Shown in pieces: positions 42,880 to 53,565 of a stretch of DNA of 64,000 bases (position 1 is the first letter of the stretch; each line of letters opens with the position of its first letter). The notes under the pieces were generated by a model, which was not told where the DNA came from, did no database searches, and worked only from the letters and a program-made list of their open reading frames with translations. This DNA comes from Branchinecta lynchi (taxonomy: Eukaryota; Arthropoda; Branchiopoda; Anostraca; Branchinectidae). The DNA is taken from contig JAKZAP010000014.1 of assembly GCA_023053575.1 (NCBI GenBank), positions 2,356,001 to 2,420,000 on the forward strand, written 5' to 3'. The translations under genes and the position numbers were made by a program.

Positions 42880-43862
42880 TTTTGGGATCCCAAAACGTAA
42901 GTGAGGGATACCTATGACATCGCAAACGTTGTGCGTCTATCCGTCCATCCGTCTATGAGCACGATAACTCCCGAAGGGAATGAGATATTTTGAAAAAAAC
43001 TTGGTGTGAGGATTCTTTGAGTCAAGGGAAAAGTCGAGTTCGTAGATGGGCCATATAGCCCTACGTTTAGGGGTGGGGGTTCAAATTAAGGGGCAAACAA
43101 GGATTTTTAAACATCTAATGAGATAGTCGATAAGGGGTAAGAAGACATGCTGAACAGGATTATGAAAACCATTTTCTCGCCGGACGAATAGTTCTCCCGG
43201 ATTCCGGCGAAAAAAAGATTTATTTGATGTTGATCAGATGTCCGATTTAGGGGCAAGAAGACATGTCGAGCTCATTTCAGACACTCTCAGACATTTTAGA
43301 TAATTTTCTACCCGGAAAAGTAGTTCGCCAGAATCCGGCCCAAACCGGAAAATTTGTTAAAAGCGAAATTTTTATTTGTAGTTGATGAGATATCCGATTT
43401 AGGGGTAAGAAGACCCCTCCGTATAGATATCCGTATATGAGAATAATTTTTACCCGGACATATAGTGCGCCCGGAATCCGGCTGGAAACGGCAAATTTGT
43501 TATAATTAAATTTGTTATTTGAAGTTGATTAGATGTTCGATCTAGGGGAAAGAAGATACGCTGAATTTTTTGTTTAGCTTTATTTTTTCGCCGGACAAGT
43601 TGTTCTGGAGTTCGGCCGACTCTGGCAAAGTTGGCAGAAGTAAGGCAGGAAGTTTTCGTCAAAATAGATATGACTTATATGGATAAACACACATGCTGGA
43701 TCTATATCTGAACTTGATTTTCTCAGATGATTAGCTATTTATAGCCTTAGTCTGTTTCTGAATTTTAATAGTAAAAATGTTCCAGAAGTCTGGCGAGAAA
43801 AGACCCGATTGTCTGGATCAAATATTGAATTTTTGGGATCCCATCGAAACCTTTGGTCTTGT
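42880..43862 (+). mobile_element. Family B element
   Basis: It begins TTTTTGGGATCCCAAAACGT then GGGATACCTATGACATCGCA and ends TTTTTGGGATCCCATCGAAA then CCTTTGGTCTTGTT. Sub-units with AGTTCGCC.GAATCCGGC recur about every 120-140 bp. The GTCC run is short. GGGATCCC is present at both ends. Confidence 0.8.
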
Positions 43863-44357
43863 TTGTTTCTGCTTGGCCAGGTACTTCTGAATCGTAACGC
43901 TAGATCATCCCACGGTCGAACCAAGTCCTGGTTTGAATTAGCGTCTTGAATATATGTGCAACAATGCTTCCTAGTTAAGTCCTTTTAAGTTGTGTCTGAG
44001 TTGCAATACAGACAACAATCTTCTAAGCCACAGGCTAATTTATCTGAAACGCCTACCCTGTTGCCGTCTTCTGGCAAATTATTTTCCCGGAGGCCATTAT
44101 TCCTCAAAGTATTATTCCAGTATCCCCCCCCCTCCCGCCCTGGAGGAATCTCCATATTTGGAATGCAATATGAAGAGTAATGCCTTAAGTGATGGAATAA
44201 TAAAGCACCATTTTTCAGAACAAGTGGATTCGGTATTGCCACGGGATTATGTGTAAGAAGATAGACGATGAAATCGGTTAGTTCCAAGGAGTATAGGAAT
44301 GAGAAAGGAAAGCTGAAAAGTAATGAGATACCTCTAACTTCTTGAAGTTTTCATTTT
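43863..44357. other. Unassigned sequence
   Basis: No gene or repeat recognised. Ends at the hairpin-like start of the next family A copy. Confidence 0.35.
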
Positions 44358-44370
44358 TATGGCACTGGAG

Positions 44371-46187
44371 CATATTCAAGTGCCCTATAGCGATTATAAC
44401 TTCTGTCGGTCTGTCCCGGTTTTGCTAGTTTGGGCACTTCCACATATGCTAGGACGATGAAACTTGGCAGGCGTATAATGGACCCAACCTGATTAACTTG
44501 GAATCACTCACTTCTCCGATCCGGTCATTGTGGGGGGAGTGGAGGAATGGGAAATCCGGAAACTAGTAACATGCATAACTTTAGAACGGGTAACCGGACA
44601 TGCATGAAACTTGAAGTGCTTCAGATGCTCAGTTTCAAATCCGGACCAGATCTGATAACTGGAGGGGGGGGATGGAGGGGGCACCGGAAATCTCGTAAAA
44701 CGCTTCCACATAAGCTAGGACGACGAAACTTGGCAGGCGTATCAGGAGACCGACGAGATTAGCTTGGAAATAATCACTTCCCCGACCCGGCCATCGTGGG
44801 GGGAGTGGAGGGGTGGGAAATCCGGAAAGTAGTAACATGCATAACTTTGGATCGGGTAATCAGACATGCACGAAACTTAACAGATGTCAAGAAGAAGTGC
44901 TTCAAATGCTCAGTTTCAAATCCGGACCAGATCCGATAACTTGGGGTGGGGGGGTGGAGGGGGCACTGGAAATCTCGTGAAACGCTTCCACATAAGCTAG
45001 GACAATGAAATTTGGCAGGCATATCAGGAAACCGACCAGAATAACTTGGAAATAATCACTTCCCCGAGCCGGCCATCGCGAGGGGAGTGGAGGTATGGGA
45101 AATCCGGAAACTAGTAACACGCATAACTGTGGAACGGGTAATCGGAAATGCATGAAACTTGAAATATGTCAAGAACATGTCTTCGTATGTTGAATTTCAA
45201 ATCCGAGCCAGATCCGACATAAGCTAGCACAATAAAACTTGGTAGGCATATGAGAGAACCAACCAGATTAACTTTGAAATAATCGATTCTGCGATCCAGC
45301 CATCGCGGGGGGAGTGAAGGGATGGGGAATCCGGAAACTATAAACATGCCTAACTCTGGAACGGATAATTGGACATGCATGAAACTTGACAGTTGTGAAG
45401 AACAAGTGTCTCAGATTTTCAATTTCAAATCTGGACCGAATCCGAAAACTGGGGGAGGGGTAGAGGGGGGAGGGGAGCAGAAATCTCATGAAATGGTTAG
45501 GGTCGAGGGATCTGGATGGAACTTGAAGGGAAGAACAAGCATTAACCCTAGATACTTTGTTAACAAAACAAGACCGGATCGTGTCACAGTAGAGGGGGTT
45601 GGAGGGCGTTTTCCCGGATTTACCGTGATCACGAGCTAGGGTTCTCAAGTAAAAGGAAGTGTGGTCTCAGATGATCCATGTCAAGTCCGGAGCGGATCCG
45701 ATACCTGTGGGGGGAGTCGAAGGGGGCACCGAAAATTTTTCGTGAAAGGCTTAGTGTCGAGGGCTCGGGATGGAATCTGGTGGGAAGAACGAACATAAGC
45801 CCTAGATACATTCTTGACAGAACTAGACCATATCGGGGCTCTTTAGAGGGAGTTAGAGGGGTTTCCCGGAATTCCAGAATTCCAGATGTGCTAAGGACTA
45901 ATCAAACCTGGCAGGCATATTAGTGACCCAACCAAGTAGAGTTAAGGACCTGACACAATGGCTTTAGAGAAACTTTGGTTTTTTTATCCGAACATTTTCG
46001 AAGGATGGGATCGAAAATTATTTTTTTTTCTGTAGGTTGCGAACGGGTGGTCCGACTCGAGTAAAACTTTTCTGGTGATAAGAACTAATGACGTAGACAG
46101 GCCAGACATGTCTCCAAACCACATGCGGCAATGGTTGTAGGAGTTGGAGGGGGAGGGGGGTCTGGAAACTTTGTGACATGCATAACA
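44371..46187 (+). mobile_element. Family A element, left part
   Basis: It starts TTCAAGTGCCCTATAGCG, then modules with ACGATGAAACTTGGCAGG, CATGCATGAAACTTGA, AATCCGGACCAGATC and G-runs, in at least three near-tandem cycles of about 250-300 bp. It stops at TGACATGCATAA where a family B element is inserted, and resumes at 47633. Confidence 0.75.
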
Positions 46188-47632
46188 AGACCAAAGGTTT
46201 CGATGGGATCCCAAAAATTCAATATCTGATCCAGACAACTGGGTCTTGTCTTAGCCAGATCCAGTCTTCGCCAGACTCCTTGAACATTTTTACAATTAAA
46301 ATTCAGAAACAGATTAAGGCAAATAGCTAATCACCTGAGAAAACCAAGTTCAGATTTGGATTCAGCATGTGTGTTTACCCCTATAAGTCATATCTGTTTT
46401 GACGAAAACTTCCTGCCACTTCTGCCAATTTCCCGGTTCCGGCCGAACTCCAGAACTACTTGTCCGGCGAAAAAAGAAAGCTCAAAGACGAAATCAGGGT
46501 ATCTTCTTTCCCCAGTAATGAACATCTAATCAACTTCAAATATAAATTTAGCTTATAACAAATTTTCCGATTCCAGCCGGATTCCGGTCGAACTATATGT
46601 CCGGGTAAAATACGATTGTCACACAGGGACTCAGCATCTCTTCTTACCCCTAAATCGCTTATCTAATCAACTAGAAATAAAACTTTGACTTCCAACAGTT
46701 CTCCGGTTTTGGCCGGATTCCGGACGAACTACATGTCCGGGTAGAAACTTGTTTTCACATAAGTGTTCAGCATGTCTTCTAGCCCTAAATCGAACATCCA
46801 ATCAACTCCAAATTAAACTTTTAATTTTGACAAACTTTCCGATTTGGGCCGGATTCCGGTCGAAATACTTGTCCGTCGAGAAAATAGTTTTCACCATCGT
46901 CTTCAGCATGTCTCCCTACCTCTAAATCGAACATTTAATCAACTTCAAATAAAACTTTTACTTTCAACAAACTTTCCGGTTTGGGCCGGATTCCGGGCGA
47001 AATAATTGTCCATCGGAAAAATAGTTTTCACCATCGTCTTCAGCATGTCTTCCTACCCCTAAATCGAACATCTAATCAATTTCAAATAAAACTTTTACTT
47101 TCAACAAACTTTCCGGTTTGGGCCGGATTCCGGGCGAAATACTTGTCCGTCGAGAAAATAATTTTCACCATCGTCTTCAGCATGTCTTCCTACCCCTAAA
47201 TCGAACATCTAATCAACTTCAAATAAAACCTTTACTTTCAACAAACTTTCCGGTTTTGGCCGGATTCCGGGCGAACTACTTGTCCATCGAGAAAATAGTT
47301 TTCACCATCGTGTTCAGCATGTCTTCTTACCCCATAATCGACTATCACATTAGCTGTTTCAAAATATTTTGTTTGTCCCTTAATTTCAATCCCCTCCCCC
47401 ACCCCTAAATGTAGAGCTACAAAGCCCATCTACGAACTTGACTGGTCCGACGACCCAACGAACCTTCTCACCAAGTTTCATCAAAATATCTCATTCCCTT
47501 CGAGAGTTATCGTGCTTACAGACGGACGGACAGACGGACGGACATACGGACGGACGGACGGACGGACAGACGGACAACTTTTGCGATGTCATAGGTATCC
47601 CTCCACTTACGTTTTGGGATCCCAAAAACCAA
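46188..47632 (-). mobile_element. Family B element nested in family A
   Basis: In this orientation it starts CAAGACCAAAGGTTTCGATG and ends CTTACGTTTTGGGATCCCAA. It has about eight 137-bp sub-units (CAGCATGTCTTCCTACCCCT at 47041 and 47178) and a (GGAC)n run at 47519-47575. It is the longest family B copy in the window; copies differ mainly in the number of sub-units. No protein is encoded. Confidence 0.85.
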
Positions 47633-48165
47633 ACGATTGGGCCGAACGGAATGGAACTTTGGCAATACCGATTTTATGAGACTAGGTTGATTTTTACGGT
47701 TCAGACTGGACCCGGCCAGGGTAGGAGGAGGATGAACCGGAAACTGGAAATTTGCAGATATGCTTTTATTGGACTCAAACTTGAAGAGTGAGAAGAGGAG
47801 ATGTCAGGGGTACGACGTCTTTGTCTCCTAGTCGTATTTGGCCACAGTGTGGGGAGTTGGAGGGGGAGTCTCGGATATTTTGTAGCTCGCATAGGGGTCA
47901 AACGAGTGGAGGGATTTGAATGAAACTTGAAGAGTAGAGATACGATGTTCCCTAGATGACATAGTTTAGGGTCCGGGCCGGATCTGAACAAGGTGGAGGG
48001 GGGGGGATGCCGTATTTTTGCGAAAATTGCTCAGAATCAAGCGAAACGTGATAGCCGGTAAGAGAAGATGCTTTAGGTGATCATTTTATTTGTAACTAGA
48101 TATCCTATTTCTAGGTCTGATCCTCGGAGGTTGAAGGGGGTATTTTGTGACGTTCTCATCTTCTT
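47633..48165 (+). mobile_element. Family A element, right part
   Basis: It resumes with AACGATTGGGCCGAACGGAA, then GATTTGAATGAAACTTGAAG, GGTCCGGGCCGGATCTGA and G-runs. The right-end motif is absent; the sequence passes into family E at about 48168. Confidence 0.7.
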
Positions 48166-48275
48166 TTTGACCTGTTTAAAGAAAAAATCGACTGTCTTTA
48201 GAAAAATCGCGGCGCTTAGCGCCGATTCATGTTTTCTTTACCGATCGGCAGGCAATATTATGAGGGGGCACCCAT
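48166..48275. mobile_element. Family E fragment
   Basis: AAAAATCGACTGTCTTTAG then AAATCGCGGCGCTTAGCGCC and TTTACCGATCGGCAGG match the family E interior. Confidence 0.5.
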
Positions 48276-48551
48276 CCAATTTCTGAGGTTTCTCGAATAT
48301 ATTTGTGATACTTTCTTTCCGGATCAGAAGCGTGACTGAAAACCAGTGCCTCAAAATTTAACGGTCTTTCGATGTATTTGTTTATTGTTGAAATGAAGTA
48401 TGGGTTCCCTAAGTCAATGCACGTGTTGCGGTGAAAAAAGAATCTAGTAAAAGAACAACTCCGGAGTCTAGTAAACTTAGTTTTCGTCGGGTGGCTACAC
48501 TTTTCCTAGTGCTATCGCATGTCATTCTTCTGTGTCTCCTCCTCGTAGCCT
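48276..48551. other. Unassigned sequence
   Basis: No gene or repeat recognised. This is the 5' flank of the Penelope-like insertion. Confidence 0.3.
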
Positions 48552-48641
48552 GAGATCTTCAATATTCTTTGAGCCCAAGCTGACTTTGAAACATTTATTC
48601 CAACAATGTTTTCAACGGATACGTCAGCTACGATTCTTCAT

Positions 48642-48685
48642 CAGCGATATTTCGGCCCTTCTTGGCAAGGGTCCTCGTCAGGCTG
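48642..48685 (-). ncRNA. Hammerhead-ribozyme-like motif
   Basis: Reverse complement of the motif at 49342-49385: CAGC, CTGACGA, stem GGACCCTT/AAGGGCC, GAAA, TATC, GCTG. Its 3' stem strand ends GCC where the plus copy has GTC, a change that still pairs with the GGACC side. All core nucleotides are kept. Confidence 0.6.
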
Positions 48686-49341
48686 TCAGTCCTCTTGTTC
48701 AACTTCGGGTAAGGAAACCAACCTGTAATAAATAACTGAAGCTTCTACCGACTATAAATATCTTATTAAAGATATTTATATCTTTAATTACAGGTTTGTT
48801 AGATATCCGGAATTCGAATAACCTCATTTCCTTCAAGCGAGCTGCGAAAGGTCATTACAGGAAAATTGTTTAGTGTTATCCTCCTTTAGACCCACCCCCT
48901 GTTTTCTTTTCTTTTGTTTTCTTTCTTTCTCATTCCTTCTTTCTCTTATTTTCTCTCTCCTTTTATTTAAAGTTGAAACCATAGGTTATTTTTTTCCTCT
49001 CCTTTTTTTTGTTCCTCTTTAAATAGAATGTTCAGTTAGTTGATTCTGTTTGATGTTTAAATTATTATCGGATATTTCCCTGCCCTAGCCAAGCACTACA
49101 TTTGTGCTTTCCTGGCAGGAATGTAAATTTTGTATTTTTTGTGTCTTTAAATATAGTCCAATGAAACTGAAACTGAAATTGAAAGTAAATTATCTTCAAA
49201 TACCACTATAATGAAAAAATCCACTTTATTTATTTTATTTACTTTATTTAATTTACTTTAATAAGATATTTATAGTCGGTATAAGCTTCAGTTATTTAAT
49301 ACAGGTTTGTTTCCTTCCCCGAAGTTGAACAAGAGGACTGA

Positions 49342-49385
49342 CAGCCTGACGAGGACCCTTGCCAAGAAGGGTCGAAATATCGCTG
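49342..49385 (+). ncRNA. Hammerhead-ribozyme-like motif (Penelope type)
   Basis: Read 5' to 3': CAGC (stem I strand), CTGACGA (core CUGANGA), G, then GACCCTT-GCCAAG-AAGGGTC (stem II hairpin), GAA (core), ATAT (minimal stem III, A15.1-U16.1), C (position 17) and GCTG (stem I strand, pairs with CAGC). The predicted cleavage is after the AUC triplet at 49381. Hammerheads with very short stem III are described in Penelope-like elements, where palindromic stem III allows action as a dimer. The extra G before stem II must be bulged. Activity is inferred. Confidence 0.65.
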
Positions 49386-49448
49386 ATGAAGAATCATAGC
49401 TGACGTATCCGTTGAAAACATTGTTGGAATAAAAGAGATCTTCAATAT

Positions 49449-49589
49449 CTTTACTTCAGTTTCTCGGATATCCGCTTTTTTTCTATGGTTCCTTTTTGTT
49501 GTTTGTCGCCGAGGAAAATGGTCCCTTCCTCAGCGTCGGACTCTGAAAACAGATTCCATTCCATCTGAACTTGTTCCGTCTTTTGGCAG
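49449..49589. other. Unassigned sequence before a possible exon
   Basis: Contains a T-rich tract and ends TCTTTTGGCAG. No gene recognised. Confidence 0.35.
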
Positions 49590-49718
49590 ACGGGGAATGG
49601 GGGAATTTCGCAGACCATATGCTGTTTTCTCAGTGGATTTCAGAGAGACAAGCTTTGCAGGACCTCTTACTGGAATCCGCGAGACCTAAAATTACACTAG
49701 TTGATCGTGAAGCCAAAG
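49590..49718 (+). CDS. Possible internal exon of an unknown gene
   Basis: The stretch lies between TCTTTTGGCAG and GTAAAG. In the frame starting with two bases AC it is open over 129 bp (phase 1 to phase 1) and reads GEWGNFADHMLFSQWISE, RQALQDLLLESARP and KITLVDREAKG. I do not recognise the family. Another frame also reads protein-like for some 30 codons before a stop, so the coding frame is not secure. It is single-copy in this window, unlike most surrounding sequence. Confidence 0.35.
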
Positions 49719-50434
49719 GTAAAGTGCCTTTCGCGCTTTGAGTGAAATAATTTCTCTAAAAAGCCCGAGGGGTCATGGAAAAAAAAACTATTATAAAAAA
49801 AAATAAGACACAGATTCGGATATTTTCACTATGGTGAGAATGAATCAGTTTCAGTTCAGTTCACTTTATTCAAAAAACATGCGACGGACAGAGCCGATTA
49901 TTAGTTTTTGTTGTCATAAAATAAACAAGTACGTCAGTCCACGAGCCAAAAATTAACATACACAAAAGTACAATATATACAATTAATAACTATTTTGCGA
50001 ACTAAAAATTCAACCCGGCATTAAACAACTTAACAAACGAAGGTACAGAATCTAAGCTCATATCGAGCATGTGAAGCAGTCACAGGTTGAAGTTTCGGTA
50101 CAGGCGCTGCAATGGACCTGCTTGGCCTTGCGCGAGCCGGTTCATGTTTGGGCGGGAGGATATTTCGGTGAATTTGGGAATTATCCATAGTAGCTGAGCT
50201 GTTTTTTAGGAAAAAGAAATCTCTCATATTTTCTAATAAAACTTTCCGAATCTCAGCACCCGGTAGCTACGCTGCTGAAACTAATTCGGCTTCCTCTTTT
50301 AACAAAATAAAAAAATATTTAAAAGTGGGAAATGCTTAAATTCACTTTCTCTCTTATCACGAATATTAACATGAAGAATTTCTGGGGGTGGGGGGCTCTT
50401 CTCCAGAACATTCTCAGCTTATTCCGATGCACTA
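49719..50434. other. Intergenic sequence with an antisense LINE 3' tail
   Basis: 49850-49990 starts TTTCAGTTCAGTTCACTTTA and continues ACATGCGACGGACAGAGCCG, the antisense 3' end of a CR1-like LINE, similar in kind to 62270-62350 and 62485-62560. Nothing else recognised. Confidence 0.5.
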
Positions 50435-50641
50435 CTACACTGGGAATGTTCTCTGATCGTTAGTTAGCAAGTAGCAAGTGGTCAGACGGTCTTGTTCGCA
50501 CACTTTTCCGTCTTTTGACATTATTTTTTGTGTCGAGACAGGAAGATTCGCGGGTACATCTGCTTCTTCCCACGAAAGATTCATTAGTGCCTTTGTCACT
50601 TGAGCGCCGTTTGGAACTTCGCCTGAGATGTTGAACTCCAA
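50435..50641 (-). CDS. Possible coding stretch of unknown function
   Basis: The minus-strand frame reads EFNISGEVPNGAQVTKAL, MNLSWEEADVPANLPVST and QKIMSKDGKVCEQDRLTT, then CYLLTNDQRTFPV and a stop. Amino acid composition is balanced and soluble, unlike the hydrophobic shadow frames of repeats. It has no ATG at its start (TTG, with an in-frame stop just upstream), so if real it is an exon. I do not recognise it. Confidence 0.3.
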   Translation of the reverse strand: MEFNISGEVPNGAQVTKALMNLSWEEADVPANLPVSTQKIMSKDGKVCEQDRLTTCYLLTNDQRTFPV

Positions 50642-51872
50642 CGTTCGTATTTACTTGGAAACGTGTTAAAACGCATTTTATCCACCTCCTGGAGCACTGG
50701 CTCCATTCGAGTTCATTTGAGATAGACGTGGTAACCTTTCGGCGGGTAGCGTGTCAGTTGATGTGGAGAACCCGTCCGGCGTGGTATTGAACTGATAAAG
50801 TGGTTATTTCCTTTGTCAGAGTCAGATAGATTATTTAGCTATGGACTAGAGATCAAGATGAAAGATTTTATCCACCTCCTTCTAACTTGTTTATTTTCGT
50901 TTCAGTTCATTTGTTTGCCATAACAAATGGAGGACGAAAAGCCATCAAATCGATAATAATAATACAAAAATAGAACAGAAACAAAAACTAAGTAACGTCG
51001 AATAATGTAAGGTCGAATTTACACAGAAGAACGAAAACTGTGTAGTCATTTATCAATTACAGAGCTAGGACTAAATTGGCTGAATTAACATTAATTTTAC
51101 ATTAGTTTGTTATTCGCTGAAGATGGTTTTGAAAATGCAGCCGAAGTTGAACTTATATCTATCCCTTACATAGCATCTTATAAGAATAATTAGCTGATTT
51201 GCAACAAACCCGAAAATCTTGTTTTGATTCGTGAAAAATCTAACATCAGCTAAAATACTTGCAACTAGTAAACCAAACCGTCATGACAATGGTTCTGTCA
51301 ATCCCTCCCGCTCATAAATTATTCAGCATAAGGATAGCTTAGCGGCGACATCTTTTCTTCTTGAAAATTTGACTGATTGTTGGCGAAAATGACTTCAAAA
51401 TAAAGTATTGAAAGAAAGAAATACTGAATTTTCTTATTTTTATCTGATTTTCTTTCTAAGATCTATTTTGATTGACTAGGTCTGTGCTTCCGGGTCTCGC
51501 CAGTAGATGATCCCGCGGTTGTATAATCATTCAATCAAAGTTAATCCCAAACAGTTTCAAGCTAGAAGAGGTCAACATGCAAAATACTTACGATATACAT
51601 TAAAATGAGAACAGATTAACTAATCATTTACAAGATAAAAGCCAATAATAAATAACCGGGGCCCTGTTTTGGACTGGTGGTTTAAAGCGTAGTGAATGCA
51701 TCCGATTAAAACGTTACAAGGGTCATAAATACTCATTCAGCCGAAGCTGACTGCGAATCATAATCATATAGGTCAAGATTTTCTTCAGCTACAGTTTTCC
51801 TCCTTTCTTTTACCTACATTTACTTAGTAGACACCGATTATGTTTCCCAAAAAGCTTCGACTTTTTTTTAAA
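50642..51872. other. Unassigned sequence
   Basis: No gene recognised. ATTTTATCCACCTCCT occurs twice (about 50675 and 50869). 50900-51000 has CGTTTCAGTTCATTTGTTTG and AATAATAATAC and is probably another antisense LINE tail. Confidence 0.35.
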
Positions 51873-53100
51873 CAAGAGCTACGGGCTCATATGGCACTTG
51901 TTACGAGTAGGTGGTACAAGAAAGTAGAAGAGAACTTCACAGCACCCCGCCATCCAAAAATGCGGTTCGGACCCAGAATTAGTATATCTAGTTTCACCCA
52001 AGTTTGAAAATTTTCAACATCGTGCCCAAGATTTCCGATACCCTCTTCAAACCCCATATACCACGGCCGAATCTGATCCAGACTCCTAACTGGATCATTT
52101 GAAGCATTTTCTCCTACCACCTATCTTTCACTCGAATCTGAGCATTTTGGGGGAACTTCCGGTAAATCTCTCCCCCCCCCCCCCACCGCGGTCGGATCCG
52201 GTTCGAACCTTAAAATATGTCATCTAGGGCATATGATGTCTGTACCTTCCAAGTTCCATTCAAATCACTCCACTTGTTTGACCCTTATGCGAGCCACAAC
52301 ATTGCCGCCATATGGTTTTTCCCACAAATTCTTTTTTCCAACTTGAGCGGTTTTGAGCCTGAAGAGGACCCTTGCCAAGAAGGGACGAACTATAGCTCCA
52401 ATAAAATTGAGCTGAGGTATCTGTTTTGCACCATCAAATACGATTCGCAGTCAGCTTGGGCTGAAGGAATATTTAAAAATAACTCATTTTCCCGGATTCC
52501 CCCTCCCTCCAGCCCCCCCCCCCTCCCTAGATGGTCGGATCAGGGAAACGGCTATCCTCAAGTCAATATGTTCGGGTCCCTGACATGTCTGCAAATTTTC
52601 ATCGTCCTAGCACATTAGGAAGCACCGAACTCGCGGGATCACTAGACCCCCCCCCCCCCCCATTGAGCGGATCTGGCCCGGTTATGTCAATCACGCATCT
52701 AGGACTTGTGCTTGTTCTTTCCACCAAGTTTCATCCTGATCTCTCCACTGATGTGTTTTCCAAGATTTCCGGTTTCCCCGTCCGACTCCCCCAATGTCAC
52801 CGGATCCGGTCTGGATTTAAAATAGGACGTCTGAGATACGAGGTTTTCAGTAAGATATGATCACCTGTTCGTCAGTTAAAATACATCATTTTTCCTGTTT
52901 TTTTTTCCGGATTCCCCCTCCTTCCACTCCCCCCAGGTGGTCGGGTCGGGGAAGAGACTATTTCTAATTTAATCTGGTCTGGTCCCTGATATGCCTGCCA
53001 AGTTTCATCGTCCTAACTTGTCTGGAAGTGCCCGAACTAGCAAAACCGGGACAGACAGACCGACGGATGGACAGAAATTGCGATCGCTATATGACACTTG
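51873..53100 (-). mobile_element. Family A element, complete copy with nested Penelope-like fragment
   Basis: The 28-bp right end is at 51873-51900 (reverse complement) and the left end at about 53077-53100 (CGATCGCTATATGACACTTG). The modules AAGTTTCATC, CCGGATCCG, AATCCGGAA appear reversed, with C-runs at 52167-52183 and 52648-52661. A Penelope-like piece is inserted at about 52340-52478. No protein is encoded. Confidence 0.8.
52355..52398 (+). ncRNA. Hammerhead-like motif, degenerate, with compensatory change
   Basis: GAGC, CTGAAGA, stem II GACCCTT-GCCAAG-AAGGGAC, GAA, CTATA, GCTC; 44 nt, the same length as the copies at 48642 and 49342. The stem I outer pair changes from C-G (CAGC/GCTG) to G-C (GAGC/GCTC), so pairing is kept. 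Position 15.1 is C and the last stem II pair is mismatched, so this copy is probably inactive. Confidence 0.55.
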
Positions 53101-53325
53101 GCCATTTTACGGTAATATCATGCATAATACCTCTTGAGCTTGTTCCACTCCAAGCGATCTTTTCAAATTTTCTTGGATAGATAATCAGCCGGAAGTTAGG
53201 AGTATCATTTTTGATAATACTAGTCGAATACAGAAAAAGTTTCCGGCTTTGGTCGGATTTTTCTTCAGCCTGTTTCTTTTCCTCTGCGTCGAACCACTAA
53301 TCGACTTTTGCTTTGACCAGATTTC
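53101..53325. other. Unassigned sequence
   Basis: No gene recognised. Confidence 0.3.
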
Positions 53326-53565
53326 CGCCTTTATAGGCTTTATTTGAAACTCGCTCCCCACCTCTTAAATTAGAGCACGGGGCCCCCACGAACTTTAACT
53401 CGACTTGGACTTAAAGAATATTCACACCAAGTTTGTTCAGCTTAGAAGTTAACCCCTTCGACACTTATCATGCTAAAAGACGGACAGACTGGCAGGAGGA
53501 CGGCCGTTCTTACAAAGTTTTAGATATTCCGTCAATGACGTTTCGTGATCCCCAAAAAATTAATT
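53326..53565 (-). mobile_element. Family B fragment
   Basis: CACACCAAGTTTGTTCAGC, GACACTTATCATGCTAAAAG and ACGGACAGACTGGC match the family B right-end region, followed by ACGTTTCGTGATCCCCAAAA in place of CGTTTTGGGATCCCAAAA. Old, degraded copy. Confidence 0.65.

Larger units (their letters stand above)
48552..49448. mobile_element. Inverted pair of Penelope-like fragments with target duplication
   Basis: The arms are about 48566-48772 (minus sense) and 49245-49434 (plus sense), reverse complements through ATAAGATATTTATAGTCGGT. The whole is flanked by GAGATCTTCAATAT at 48552-48565 and 49435-49448, a 14-bp direct repeat read as the target duplication. Between the arms lies a LINE 3' end (TCCAATGAAACTGAAACTGA at about 49158). 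Penelope-like elements are known for inverted junctions and variable target duplications. No RT or GIY-YIG endonuclease is present. Confidence 0.75.

Noticed and set aside
44000..48165. Open frames over family A copies (for example the recurring LICLPSFIVLAYVE peptide)
   Set aside because: The peptide is the reverse of the GATGAAACTTGG module, frames break in most copies, and both strands are equally open.
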